Below are positions 1-12,062 of a stretch of 64,000 bases of DNA, piece by piece. The translations under genes and the position numbers were made by a program. How positions within the stretch are numbered: the stretch's first letter is position 1; the number at the start of each line of letters is the position of its first letter. The stretch is taken from positions 470,286-534,285 of the forward strand of contig NW_006768780.1 in the NCBI RefSeq assembly GCF_000204055.1. The letters are read 5' to 3'. Origin of the DNA: Melampsora larici-populina 98AG31 (taxonomy: Eukaryota; Basidiomycota; Pucciniomycetes; Pucciniales; Melampsoraceae). The notes under the pieces were generated by a model. The model was not told the DNA's origin. It made no database searches and was given only the letters and a program-made list of their open reading frames with translations.

Positions 1-123
1 ATGCATATATATACATCATCACAACATTACATTAAGTACACATATCATACATACCTAGCCCTTAGACTTAGACTTAGTAGTTTTTCATATATCCATCGAG
101 TGCCACGCTTACGGAATGGCTCC

Positions 124-290
124 TTAGGGAACTTGAGACTGATCTTGTATTCTATTCCTTTGGAGCCAGGTTAGCAAACTCATTTCTCTTATTTCTAATT
201 ATATCAATTTCTCTTATTACACAACTTATATTGTTTAGTCCCGTTAGAGGGAACTCGAGACTGATCTCGTATTCTATTCCTTTGGAGCCA
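124..290. repeat. 45-bp direct repeat pair
   Basis: Two copies of a ~45-bp sequence lie at about 124-168 and 246-290. Both read as a GGGAACT-GAGACTGATCT core followed by GTATTCTATTCCTTTGGAGCCA, and they differ at only a few positions. They lie just 3' of the transposase relic on the minus strand. They could be a subterminal repeat of that element or an unrelated small duplication. Confidence 0.7.
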
Positions 291-379
291 GCTTCTAGAA
301 ATAATTCAATCATATCTACTTTGGTTCTAGAAGCATAAAGTCCCTTGTGGCATCAGACCCTCAGTTCCCTCCGTGAGAC

Positions 380-3330
380 TCCTTCGAAGTGAGGACATCT
401 TAAGTCCTTTACAAATAGACACGCAGGACCAAAACGTTTGATGGCATCACATAAATGTATCAACATGTGAAACTTTGGCTTATTGGACCATTGTGCTGAG
501 AGGTGAATAATGCATCGCAGGAAAACGTGTATATGAATTTCCAGTTTCTTGCAAAAGGTGGCCATGTCCGATATCTCGGTCTGAAATATATACGGCGCCA
601 AATGGGCCAAAGATGTCCAGGCGTCCCGTTCAGCATCAGATAACGAAGAGCATTGGAAAAAAATGAAAGGAGCGGATTGTAGGACTGTGCGGAATTCCTT
701 CCCAGTCAAGCTAAGAAAATGATTGATCATTGACTTAGGCTGAATGGGAGGAATGTTTAATCCAGATATGTTCATTGACCGCCATCGTCCCCAAATATCG
801 TTTCTTTCTGCAACGGTGCAGTTCTGCATCTGGTGGCGTAGCAGGTATTTTGCAATACCCAACAACAGCACGTGCAAGATCTCCACTGGATTATCTATAT
901 GGCCATCGAATCCTGTATAAATTGGTCAGAGACAACAAGTCAGTGAGGGTGAGGCAGTTATGATAAGAGTTGACCACACTCACCTTTCAAACGCAGGAAT
1001 GGGTTGAACAAACGTTCTCCAAATTTTTTGTTGAGGTCTTCACACATCTCAGCCACGGTTTCCTTTGGCAAACTCGGATCACGATGATAGTCTTGGACCT
1101 CCTTCACAAACGGCATGTTGGAGGTGTCACGTGTACCAGACTTTGCTGACTCAGCATCGAACGCCCCAATCGTCCCCGGACGTTGGGCCAATTTCCAAAG
1201 ATCTTCGGTGTTCTTTTTTGTTGTAGGCCAGCTGCGTCTTGGTAGAGACAGCTGAACAGGACATAAAAATCATTATAATCAGTCATTGATGTTGTTTTGC
1301 GGTATCGTCAAGAATAGATGTAATTGATTGTTACCTTGTTTCCTCTTTCGTCAACACCCACAAAGTTACTGACATACTTTAAAGTCCTTTTCTCCGCCAG
1401 GGTCTTTACTTTTAGGTCGCAGACACGACACGGGCTCAGCGAAACCGTAGGATTCATTGTATTAGATACCTCGGCATGCATTGGTGAGTCGCCTAGATGG
1501 CAGAGTACTACCGGCATCACAAGGACCTCTTTTTGTGTCAGATGATCATAAGCCACAAAACCATTTGTGGAGAGCTCACTGCAATAAAGGTAATATGTCA
1601 GGATTAAAATAGAACACGATCAGATTCCAGGATGAGAATGCCAAATTAATTGAGATAAATGGACATACTTGAGTTCATCAACCAACGGGTCAGCAAGCTC
1701 TAAAGCGCCGGCTGAGTTTGAAGTTGTCACGAAGTGACAGTTATATTCCTGATTTGAGAGCTTAGGAGGCAATCCAGCCAAAGTGAAGTAGAAAGCAATA
1801 TGCTTATTCCATCGCTTTGATATGTTGCCCGACAGGTCGTCGCAGTAAAGAACCAATGGTGTATGGCGAATGACTTTTCCTTTGGCCTTTTCGCGCCACG
1901 GATTTTGTGAAGGTAATTGGATGAAGTTCCCAGCGCCGACGTCCTCTGTTTTATATGTGAGTTAATGTGGCAACGTTCAAGAGAGTTAATATGACAAATC
2001 TCTCACCATAAATAAAATTACCACAATATGTTTTCATGAAGACATCCTTGCGCAATTCAATTGCGTCGAATGCTCTCCAGAAATCTCTGACGTTGAATGA
2101 AGTGGCTACAGCTGAATTAAAGTCTGAAACTGATTCAAATTGGACTTGAATCTGTGGTTGGCCTTGGGAATCCTTTCGGTAAACTTGACGAGTTGGTACA
2201 CATTTTGCAAGAATCTGTCTGCCTTCTTGATAAAAAAAAATCGGAACGACAATGCGCTTGGATTGTAATTGAACTGGTTCAAATAAATAAAAATGACCAT
2301 TGGCGGAATCCACCATCTGGACCCTTATATCACGATCAAGCTCTTCCCTCCATTTTTTTGACTGGGCGAATTGGTTCACTTTGTCTGTCACACTTGGCAA
2401 TTCGGGTATGAATTGCAGATGTTCGGCAACAAATGGATTGCTTAATTCCTGCAAAGTAAGGTTGCTTAATAGTATCATAAATTAGAAATGATAATATGAA
2501 CCTGCGACTGAACTTGACTCAAAATCTGCTTCACTTTGAGTCCGAACATGGGTTTTCCCAATGGACTTGTGGTTTCGGCAACGTCAAAGTTGTACAGCTT
2601 CTTCAGCTTTTTGCGAGCCATTTGAAGAGACTTATATCCGGGAAGTTTCACGTCCAAAAGGCCAACATACGACCGGAGTCGTTCATATTGAAGGACTGCT
2701 GTTGTCGTCCTGGTTGTTCCAATAGCAAGTAGTCCGACAAGTTGCTGAAGAAGTCCACTTCAGTTGGTTGCAACTTATGAGATTTAATTGAAGTGACGGA
2801 CCTCAAGGCTTGTGAATGGTGTCCAGGAGCCGTCGTCAGCAACCTCTTCTGATGTGGTTGAATCATCATCATCCCAGTCAGAAAAGTCGCTGTCGTCGTC
2901 ATCAAGATCGTCGACCTCAGGCCGATCAACATTGCGAGTTGGATTGGCAAATAAGCCCGATTGATCTTGAGTCCAGAGGTCAATCAGGTCTTGTTGGAGC
3001 ATCTGAAAGTCTCTGGCCTGCTCATCATTGTCAGAGTCCAGGATCGGAGTTGTGATCATGGGGCAGGCAATTTCATCTGCGTCCGAATTATGGTTGTCCT
3101 TGTCTGATGATCGCGATGTTGGTGATGTTGGGGTTTCTTCAGACGAGTCGGGTGCAGTCCATTGCTGAAGGTTGGCAATATGGCTTTGATTCTGGCAATG
3201 TCGTCGGATTGACGAAGCCTTCATCCCTTGGCTGCCAGGGCAAGCACGGCATAAATATACACCTGGCTCATTGTCGTTCTTGGTAAAGCCTGGAAGATCA
3301 CAATCAGCAAATATGATTGCATTGTGTTTG
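380..3330 (-). pseudogene. Plavaka/CACTA (Tnp2-like) transposase relic
   Basis: This is a multi-exon or fragmented coding region on the minus strand. The N-terminal part (about 3330-2790) has a zinc-finger-like start, C-x2-C followed by RRHCQNQSH, and then a very acidic Ser/Asp tract. Later segments match the general form of basidiomycete Plavaka/Tnp2 transposases: a segment at 2478-2010 (VPIFFYQEGRQILAKC), one at 1856-1620 (VLYCDDLSGN...KHIAFYFTLAGLPP), a PCRVCD segment near 1440, and a C-terminal helical block at 886-410 (NHFLSLTGKEFRTVLQSAPF, NKPKFHMLIHL, AIKRFGPACLF). In active relatives the encoded enzyme cuts and pastes CACTA elements in the nucleus. The reading frame changes between segments. 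Some changes can be introns, but the junction near 2790 looks like a frameshift, and the conserved continuation after RFGPACLF is missing near 400. It is probably a decayed copy. Family assignment is from memory of the motifs. Confidence 0.7.
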
Positions 3331-3580
3331 TGAGATGAGACTCAACAAGTCGGTACGCCCTCAGGAAGCACCATTATGTCAATAATAAATAAGATGTGGA
3401 CAAAAAGAAAACGACAAAAGATTCGATAAAACGTGAGGAGGAAGGAAATTGGTGATCTTCAGCAAATCAAAGGGAATGATCACATCCTTTGATTTTCTGG
3501 AAATACCAGTGATCAACTGTCTAAGACCCAGTTAATCACTGTAACTGGTGATAACGCATGACCAACCGAGTGGCTCATCG

Positions 3581-3670
3581 TGGTTTTACGGGAGTTTGAC
3601 TGGTTACAGTTGCCCAACCATTTTTTTTGGTGGTTGAACAACTGTGTTCATTTGACCTCCCGTAAAACCA
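3581..3670. repeat. 90-bp foldback hairpin (MITE-like)
   Basis: Two 40-base arms are separated by a T-rich 10-base spacer. The outer 14 bases (TGGTTTTACGGGAG) are perfectly complementary. The inner 14 bases (CAGTTGCCCAACCA) match at 12 positions, and the middle ~12 bases are mismatched. It lies about 250 bp upstream of the transposase relic. No target-site duplication was seen. Confidence 0.75.
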
Positions 3671-4639
3671 AAAGACAGCCGGGGCCAAACCGAAAATACC
3701 GAAGTTCTGTAATGGTTTTTTTTAAACTCCCCAGGAACGGTTTCTCAACGAAAAGGAGGTTCGTGGTGTACATATGTCACATTGTCACCTACAACCTATT
3801 CTTGTATCTAGAAGCTAGCTCCTAGTGCCCAGGTATAGATTTTGAAGAAAAGATAATTATGTGGGGGTAAAACACATGAATTTGATTTTTTATATCTACA
3901 AATGTGGAAGGTTAAAGTCTTACAGTGTTGCGAAAAACTTGAGCAATTTTTTTATAAAAAAATGTACATATAAGCAATTTGAAGTTGAACTCCTTAATTA
4001 TAATTGACTGTTTCCTTGTTTTGTGAAAACAATGGTCTTGTTGTTGATCAAAATTTGATAGGTTCATCCTTCATTTTTTCATTTTTGTAGATATCTTATC
4101 ATCAATTTTACATTCTTCTCCTTATAAACATTGTTTATCATACTCATTGAAATAAATAATGTGGTATGAGGATTCACAATAGATAGATGAGTTGAAGATG
4201 GTAACACAGGACCATCATTAAATAAAAGAAGATCCTTTTTATCAAAAAGGGGAACAATGATGAAGACACACAAAAATCACAACCTTGTGAAGCCTTGCAA
4301 AGGCATTCATGTAAAGGGAGGGGAACACAAGATGTTGAGAGTCAAAAGAACAGGATCAAGAATCCCACAAAACCATTTGATCATGAATTATATCATCAGG
4401 TAAGGCAGATCAGCCAGCAAGCAACAACAGATAATGATAAAAAAGAACTGCACATATCACATGAACATCTTTTAACCAATGACAACTAGTCTCAAAATAT
4501 TGAAAAGAGAGACCATTTTAATGATATTCAATAGCTTATCAAGATAACTGCTGTACATCTGTGTGCATTGGAGGATCATACTTGTCAATGAAAAGGCCAT
4601 CAGTTCAAGAACCATTAATAGGGATACCAGGATTTGGGA
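3671..4639. other. intergenic, no gene recognised
   Basis: AT-rich sequence. A 64-codon open stretch at 4295-4489 (+) is hydrophilic but has no recognisable family or flanking exon, so it was not called. Confidence 0.5.
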
Positions 4640-5525
4640 TTATGATGTGGAGGTTCCTTCAGATTGTGAAAGAAAAAAGCGTAAGCTTTGGATCAAATCT
4701 TCATGAGTTGAGGATTCTGGATTTTGTTCCTGATGAATGAAGTTAACTTTCACAAGTTCATTGTTTTCTGAGTTGAATTTGAAAATGGCCTTGTGAGTTA
4801 ACCACCTAGTTGCTTCAACAAATTGATTTGAAGATGTGCCCTCTATCTCTAATTCAAATGAACCTCCTGAAGGATCAAGAAATTTGGCTAATGATCATTT
4901 GTTGTTTGAAGGACAGTGTCAGCATTCTTTCCACAGGTCTGATGAGGATGTTTGTGGAGACTTGTCCTGAATGAATGACTAAATCCACCAAAATGACATA
5001 CCTTTGTCAAGTTTTTGATGACACCAATACACATCTCTGAATTTTTCAAGGATCCCTGGAGACATAGCAAATAGATAAAGAATTCAGGTATGGTACAATC
5101 AGTGAGCAAGTCAATGAAGACCTGTAGCATTCCAAATCATTCTTGTCAAGCTTTCTTTACCACTTACTTTTGTTGTAGAAAACTTTTGCCCCATTTCCAT
5201 CCATTTCATATAATTGGAACTGTTTCAAACTTTGAAAAATCCTTTTTCCAATCGCAGATTGAGGGCATGCCAAGTGTGAATAAAAATCTTCAACCAGCTT
5301 TAAAGCATTGTCTTGTTGGTCTGAAAAAGAAATCTTGATGAGCCTATACACTTATTGATATCTGTAATTCCATGATATGTATTTCAACTCACTTTTATCA
5401 ATTGCCTGTGAATACTCAAATTCCATATTCCAAAACCCAACAAAGACAGCAAGTGTCAATGATACCCATAGACAGAAACCAAACAATGTGAGGTAGATAA
5501 ATTTATTGATCTTGAGAGCATTCAT
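4640..5525 (-). CDS. predicted 195-residue membrane-anchored or secreted protein, four exons
   Basis: Four exons join in frame with canonical GT-AG introns: 5525-5393, 5320-5168, 5055-5002 and 4887-4640. The coding length is 588 nt including TAA, and an in-frame stop lies just upstream of the ATG. The N-terminus (KINKFIYLTLFGFCLWV, then SLTLAVFVGFW) is one hydrophobic segment after two lysines, so it is a signal peptide or a signal anchor. The rest is a mixed soluble domain: a helical part (ALKLVEDFYSH), a K-F-R-D-V-Y-W-C-H segment, and a C-terminal part with GGSFELEIEG and RWLTHKAIFKF. Introns of 72, 112 and 114 nt have GTGAGT, GTAAGT and GTATGT donors. I do not recognise the family. A single-pass inner-membrane assembly factor such as Coa1 has a similar layout, but I see no diagnostic match. 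The clean splicing and lack of stops argue for a real gene. Confidence 0.65.
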
Positions 5526-5744
5526 GATCCTGTTTTTTTAATTATCAATTCCTGGGAAGGAATTGGGTGGAATATGGGTGAAAGGGCCAGGTAATCTATA
5601 GGAGGAGAATGTATCAGATGTCTGAAGTGTAATTGATATAGATATATCAAATCTTGATTGAATATATGACAAAGCAACCAATATTGTGGTGGGGCAATTG
5701 AATAGATAAATACATCATCAGAGACAAGCACAGCTATGATGTGC

Positions 5745-7190
5745 ATGTCTCACTCATCAGAGCTGTTGAAATGTGATTCCCCAGAGATTGACATCCTTGA
5801 AATTTGTTTAGAAGTCTCCAATCATTCTTATCTTTCAATGCTGAAATATTGAGTGGTCTATTGAAACATTCAACAAGGATTGACTGACAAGTAAAGGCTG
5901 TGTTAGAGGGACTTCTATCATATATCTGACTCAGAATGAACAAGAATCAGTGAAGCATCATCATAAAATGAGGTGTATGACAAAATTACCCCTTGAATTG
6001 ATACCTGGAATCTTAGTGGTTATGCTTCAAAGATCTCCAATAATCCTTATCTTTTGCTACTACACTCTTGACTGATCTATTGAAACTGTCAGTGGAGATC
6101 ACCTGACAAGTAAAAGAGCTGTTGAAGGGAACCTTATTGTAGATGTAACTTGATATGAACATCATGATCACAATGAGTTGCATGGCATAAATCCCTCTGG
6201 ATTGACATATGAAATCCTATTGGTTGATTCCAAAAGAGCTCATATCATTCTTATCTGTCAATGTTGCACTTGTGACTGGTCAATTGAAACAGTCAGTGAG
6301 ATTGCCTGACAACTAAAGGCTCTGAAAGATGACAAATTACATAGTATATGTAACTTGGAATTGACTAGAAACGGTAAAGAACCATACAAAAACAGTCATA
6401 TGACATGGCACTCTTGGATTGATGTTTGAAATTCTGTTGGTTGATTTCAAAAGGTCTTGTACCATTCTTATCTTTCAATTCTGCACTCTGCACTGGTCTA
6501 TTGAAACAGCCAGTGTGCATCACATGACAAGTGAAGGCTCTGACAGAGGGCATAATAGCAGGGTTCAAGGTGGAAAAAACTGCCAAAATTTCAATGCACT
6601 TGGGCCTCCCAGCCCTCCATTTTTTTTGAAGAATACAATTGCTACAAATGTGCTTCTCAGGTGAGGCTTTCCAATAGTATTTTCAAAATTTGGTATTTTT
6701 GGGCAGAATTTTGATGTAGAGACAATTGCATTTTGGGCATCTTTTCAGCTTCAACGCAACTATTATCCATCTAACTCATATTGAACAAGAAATAGTCAAG
6801 TATCATCAGAAACACTGGTCATATGAGGTGTTCCCCTCTTGAATTGTAACCTGAAATATTGAAAGGGCTCCAAATTCAATCATTCCAATCTTCCAATCCT
6901 GGGCTCTGGACTGGTCTATTGAAATAGTCAGTGAGAATTGTATGAAAATTGAGGGCTCTGTTGAAGGGCATGTTATCATAGAGGTGATTTGGACTAACAA
7001 GAAACCTTGAAGCATCTTAATAAAAATGAGTTGTGTGAGATGATTCCCTCTTGAATTGAGAGACCTCAGATCTTGGTGGTTCCTTTTCAAAGGTCTCCAA
7101 TAATTCTCAACTTTTGATTCTGCAATTATGAGAGGTATGACCTCTACGGACACAGTGAATAGCTTGCCTTGGGTTTGAATCATCTCTTTC
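5745..7190 (-). repeat. degenerate ~210-bp tandem repeat array
   Basis: At least five or six diverged units recur with period 204-219 bp. The best-kept word, TGGTCTATTGAAAC or a close variant, starts at 5854, 6073, 6277, 6494 and 6912; the last gap is about two periods. Other shared words are CATTCTTATCTTTCAAT before it and CTGACAAGTAAAGGCT after it. On the minus strand the units read as related peptides (FTCQ...ECFNRPLNISALKDKND; FTCH...GCFNRPVQSAELKDKNG), but stops and frame changes interrupt them. The array is either a decayed repeat-protein gene or non-coding tandem DNA. It ends about 220 bp upstream of the ATG of the four-exon gene. Confidence 0.6.
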
Positions 7191-7784
7191 TGTGATTATC
7201 AAAGAGCCTAGTACCAAAAACGCTAGAGGCAAACTTTTGATCTTTGTAGAGTTAGTTCAAATCACTTTTGTTGTGAAAGGTCTTTGAAGCAAAACCTTCG
7301 AGGGCCCTGACATTGACACTATATAAGGAGAGAGACATATACTCTGAGCAAAGAATTTGAGTTGGCACAATACTGGATGTGGCACTGGAAGCCACATTGA
7401 TATGTATAGAGACGCCTGAGCATATGTAACTTTTTGATATGGGCAAATCAAAGGGAATGGGTTAACAAGCGGGCTGAAGTAAATTTTGGAAGCCAAAATT
7501 TTCAAGACACATATCCAGTTTCAGGAAAGAAATTGTAATAGTAGGCCTGGAAGTGGACAGTAACTTCATAGCACAAGTTCACCAAGATGGGATAGAGAAC
7601 TTTCTGAGCATGCTCAGGATATGAGTGATAATCTTAGCACAATCACAATCAAATAAATTTTGATTCCAACTCCTGATCTTAATAAATTCCAATCCTAATC
7701 CTAATTCCAATTTCTAACTTTAATGAATATAAAATAACGATCACATAACATGTTCATCAAGTATTCCGTCACATAAACGATTCA
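7191..7784. other. intergenic, no gene recognised
   Basis: Minus-strand open stretches at 7252-7505 overlap in two frames and show no family. The sequence from 7640 to 7780 is rich in repeated AATTCCAATCC-like words. No confident feature was seen. Confidence 0.4.
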
Positions 7785-8797
7785 TCAAGAGACATATTCA
7801 GAAGAGTGAGCACTATAAGTTGAAATTGAATGGATGGACCGAGAGAAAAATTTGGAAAAAGATCTAGTCAGTCTCTTTCCTTGTGAAATGATTGGAAAAG
7901 ATTCACAGAGAAATAAAGTATACTGATCTCTTACCTTGCGCCCAAACCTCCTCTTGCCTTTTAGATTCATCCCTCCATTCTTCCTCGGGCTCCTCCACAA
8001 TGGTGTAGAGCACTCTGTAGCGTTGCGCAGATAACAATTCGCTCTGTGATATCAATCAAAAGGGAAAAGTGGCACAAGAGAAATGAGTAAGAAATGCAAG
8101 AATGATGATTGAACGAAAGAAGATTGATAATCGGAATTTGGGAACACATACCAATGGTTTCCTGGATGTTTTTCGTGGGCAAACTTTCTTGATAGTACTT
8201 TTGATGATACGGTTAGGTGTTCGATGAGGTGATCTGACACTACCGTCGGGGTTCATAAGTAAAGGTGGTCCGGAGTAGATGAACCGAGGTCTTGGTTCAA
8301 TGTGAGAGGGGTTGGAAGTCTTGAATAATTCAGGGTGAGAAGATGTAAAGGAAGAGAAAGAGAAGATTGGAAAAGGATATGTCAACAAGAGAAAAGAAGA
8401 TTGATCTACATAGGTGAATGGGTTAACAGTACATACCATAGAATTGTCACCAGATGCGCCGGAAAGAACGCTTGAAGTTGCGGATCTTCTTCTGATGCGA
8501 AGGGGGCGTTCGAGAGTTGGGGACGGAAAAGGTTCCTCAAGGTTAAAGATTGATAGTCTAGCTGGGGAGAGACCACCGAATTCTAATTCCAAGGGGCTTC
8601 GCTCGCTACCGGAAGCGGCGCCCTTGAAAGGTAAAAGAAATAAGAGTCAGGAAGTGAAAATGGAAATGATGAAAGGATTAGAAGGGTTCAAAAAGTGAGC
8701 GAAAGAAACCAGTGCTCACTGAATTGTCATTGTTTACATTGTTAGTGAACACCTTCTTCACTCTACAACTCTTGAGATCGAGGGAAGGGGGACGCAT
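7785..8797 (-). CDS. hypothetical 211-residue basic, Ser/Pro-rich protein, five exons
   Basis: Exons 8797-8720, 8622-8437, 8319-8152, 8043-7935 and 7879-7785 join in frame through GT-AG introns, giving 212 codons including TGA. The protein starts MRPPSLDLKSCRVKK. It has a Ser/Pro-rich middle with a basic RIRRRSATSS patch (a plausible basophilic kinase site) and an IIKSTIKKVCPRK segment. A conserved-looking block follows (SELLSAQRYRVLYTIVEEPE, EEEWRDES), then a basic tail (GKRLTRSFSKFFSRS). There is no signal peptide or membrane segment. The composition suggests a nuclear or regulatory protein, but the function is unknown to me. The unbroken phase across four introns is the main support. Confidence 0.6.
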
Positions 8798-9470
8798 TGT
8801 GAGAGAGAGACGAGAGATTCGAGTGAAGCAGAAGGTTATAGGAAGGATGAAGGGATGAGAGTTGAAGTGAGGCGGAAGGAATTGAAGGTGGAGTTCGGAA
8901 TCGGTGTGGTGTGTTGTGGAAAGCTCTCTGAGTAAAGAATACAATCACCACCATCTAAATAATGACCAGGATCAGCATCACCTTGGTTGCATTTTTAATG
9001 TTGACTGAACATTTACGATAATGTCAATACATTATTTTACCCTTTGTACTCAAAATAATAAATCAGAAGCTGTACGGAATTTCTTATTCTCGACGCATCA
9101 CCAATTACATTATTTTATCGTAGGGAAATGCGTGCCCATTACCCTACAACTTCACTCGATGACCCCAAAAATGTATACATTGAGGTGCGTCCGCCGTCCC
9201 AGAGTTTTTACACGTGGATCCATACACATTTGGTGACCGTGACGGTCAGCTTTCCTTAGCTTGCCCACGTATTGGGTGCTGATCACTTCCAAATTCACAA
9301 TAATATGAGTGAATGAATTTGGTTTTATCAATTTGTACTGACAATGATACAACATAACTGGCCCGTTCTTCAATTCTTCAGGCCTTCCACGACTAACATC
9401 ATTTCATCAAAAGAACGTACGCGACCTCTGCCCTTACCACCTTACTTCATGATTTGGGAAACATATCATA
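8798..9470. other. intergenic, likely 5' flank of the 211-residue gene
   Basis: No coding exon or structured repeat was recognised. The sequence directly upstream of 8797 is purine-rich on the plus strand (pyrimidine-rich in the gene's sense), as fungal 5' leaders often are. Confidence 0.4.
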
Positions 9471-10570
9471 TCATGCGTTAGTGTGTTGATTACGATCTTC
9501 AATATTGGTCTCTTGATCATTTCTCAAGGAATTCGTTTGGAAGCGAGCGTCCTAATTCCTATCAACGATCATCAGCTGCAATTTGTCTTTGCTTCAATGT
9601 ACTCTTTGACTAAAGGTTTCATAAGAGCTTTAGCAAATTGTAGCGTAGAATGCCCATCTTTGATATTCTCAAGAAGACTTCATAGGTCATTTGTCAATCT
9701 CCCTTCAGAGCTCTTCTTTCACTTGTCTCATCTTTCCCACAAAGATTCGAGAGCAAGACAGTTTTGATCTGATCCGGATGATCCAGATATCATAGATACT
9801 CCACATATCGAATGGATCGGTGTGATCAACCTTTTATGATCAACATCTATACTCGTCGATGTCATCGTGTTGTGTACATCTTGAGCATCTTACAAAATAC
9901 ACAATGGCCGGGAGTCTAATCTTCTGAATGTCCTTTCAATAAAATCCTTGATTGTGGGAGTTGCGCTCCGACTCCATGCTCACATTTGGGTTTTGAAGCC
10001 ATGTTCTGGTTGATACGATAGACCTTTTGTAATCGGCGGCTAAAGTCTCATGAAGTGCTGTTCCAACCTACAAGCACCTTACAAATTTCATATTCACCAG
10101 AAGGGTGATCTTGTCAATAGCCTCTCAAGACACCAATTGGTTGAGGAAGTCTGGATCGAATCTCGTTCCCGAATTTAGCTTTCCAGGCCAGGTTTTGATT
10201 TAGTGGATCTATACTATAGACCTTTCAAAACTGACAGTTACAGTCTCATGAAGTGCCGTGTACACCTAGGAGCATCAAAATAGACGATCACCAGAGGGCA
10301 TATCTTCTTGATGGATTCATTATGCAACGATCGGTTCGCAAACTCAGGCTTGAAGTTCATTCTCGAATTCAAGTCTCGAGATCATGGTCTGATTTTCAGC
10401 TTCAACATATCTTTGATGGATTCCATGCGTTCAAAATCCTTGTGCTTGGTGCTTCCAAAACGCAGCGTGACAGAAACGTCTTGGCAGTGCAGCTAGCCTC
10501 TCAATTATCTATGCCCCCAACCCCAAATATGCATTCCAGCAAGATTCAGGAAGATGTCAAAGTCGGCTGA
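9471..10570 (+). pseudogene. decayed repeat locus, possibly F-box-like
   Basis: A ~95-codon open stretch (9483-9767) contains FVNLPSELFFHLSHLSHKD, which resembles an F-box start (LPxEL...L...D). Downstream, two clear units of about 197 bp repeat: GACCTTT at 10021 and 10218, followed by AGTCTCATGAAGTGC and then a GAGCATC or AAGCACC word. A weaker third unit lies near 9835-9900. In one plus-strand frame the units give related peptides (SLMKCCSNLQAP; SLMKCRVHLGAS) interrupted by stops. This fits a decayed gene with ~65-residue repeats, but a non-coding tandem repeat is also possible. Confidence 0.35.
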
Positions 10571-12062
10571 CGAATCGCCGCCCGATATCTTTTGTTAAAT
10601 GAAATTTCTTCTGCCCTTAAGGCAGTTAATGCTTGGAACCAAGAATGATCTGAGCATAGGTACGCTAAACCGATTTCGTAAGCTGTAAGGATCAACAGTT
10701 TTTGGCTTCATGGAAAGCTTGTACGCAGAAGCTGTTCACATTTCGTTCGATGTGATACGATTATCCCTTGGGCTTTCAGTCTTTGGTCAGACAACACGAT
10801 ATCTCGTTTCAGCTTCAAATGACAGGTGTTCGATTATTTTGATTGGATGAGATGATCTTGAAGAAAAAAATATGAGTCGGCGAGAGGATGAGAAGAATCG
10901 ATCTGAACCGATACATACCCTCAGCCTGAGAGGGCGACCACCTTGAAGGTATGCTTGCCTAATATTTGAGAGTTTTGCTTGGTGTGGCAGTTTTTGACTG
11001 TCTCTTCACGATCACTCTTAGCCTTCACCTTTAGAAAAACAAATCTTCCTGTCAATCAATGATCTCAGTGAAAGCTATCTTTTCTAGAACTAGAACAAGA
11101 TACAAGATTGTAGATTTTTCTTTATACCGACAAGAGAAATTGAAAATCTTCATGGGACATGATGATTTTTTTTTTCGCTTTGGGTTCCATGCTTTTAACA
11201 AACTATTCATCCCCATTTAATTATACCTATGTAAGCTCTTTAAATGATTTCCAAAGATATCCATGTTGAGCTTTGTCCAGATAAATTTGAAGAAAAAACT
11301 GATTTTTTTCGTGTTACAAGATTACAAACCCAGCAATTGACTGAAGTCATCCCAAATACACATATTCAACATATTGTGATGAATAACTTCAAACATATTC
11401 AAACCCATGCAAAACATGAGTGATGTTTTTTTGTAATGAAGAATTTTGATACCTGATACCGTCATTCAAGGAGATTCAAGAAGGTGATACAAAATGTGTT
11501 CACCTTCAAGACTGATACATGGATTGATCAATGAATGGTTGTAGACTCTGCTGTGTGTTGTCCTTAAACTTTCCTATCTTTATAGATGAGAAATCTCACA
11601 TCACACCCACTCTTTGAGACTCAGTGTGTACTTAGTTGGAGTTGACAATGATACACTCATAGAGTTCAGCTCTCAAGGGTTTTGACAAACAAATCTCAAC
11701 CTTCAAGTCCTGGCCTAGTATTGTAGAACTTGAACTCAAAGCTTCATGAGATTGGTATTGTACTTCTCCTTCTATTTCATTTTACAGAAATTTCAAAAAC
11801 AAACTAAATTCTTTACCATTCAAAACGTTCGATTTCCTAAAAAAAATGCTTAGATTTTGATTAAAAACCTAACGAAGCAAAAAAACAACAAACCAAACCA
11901 AAAAAAAACATTATACACATCTTTTCCTATCCGTCAGTTCCTTCCTACTAATCATTTACGTATATAACATTCAAAACCATAAAAAAGACTTTAAACTAAA
12001 ACAAAACAACAAAAAAACGTATACAAAAAAACCGACTGAAAGTAAAAGACCTTGATCCCAAC
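10571..12062. other. intergenic, no gene recognised
   Basis: AT-rich, with long A and T runs near 11800-12060 just 3' of BRN1. These probably include its 3' untranslated region. No RNA gene was identified. Confidence 0.5.
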
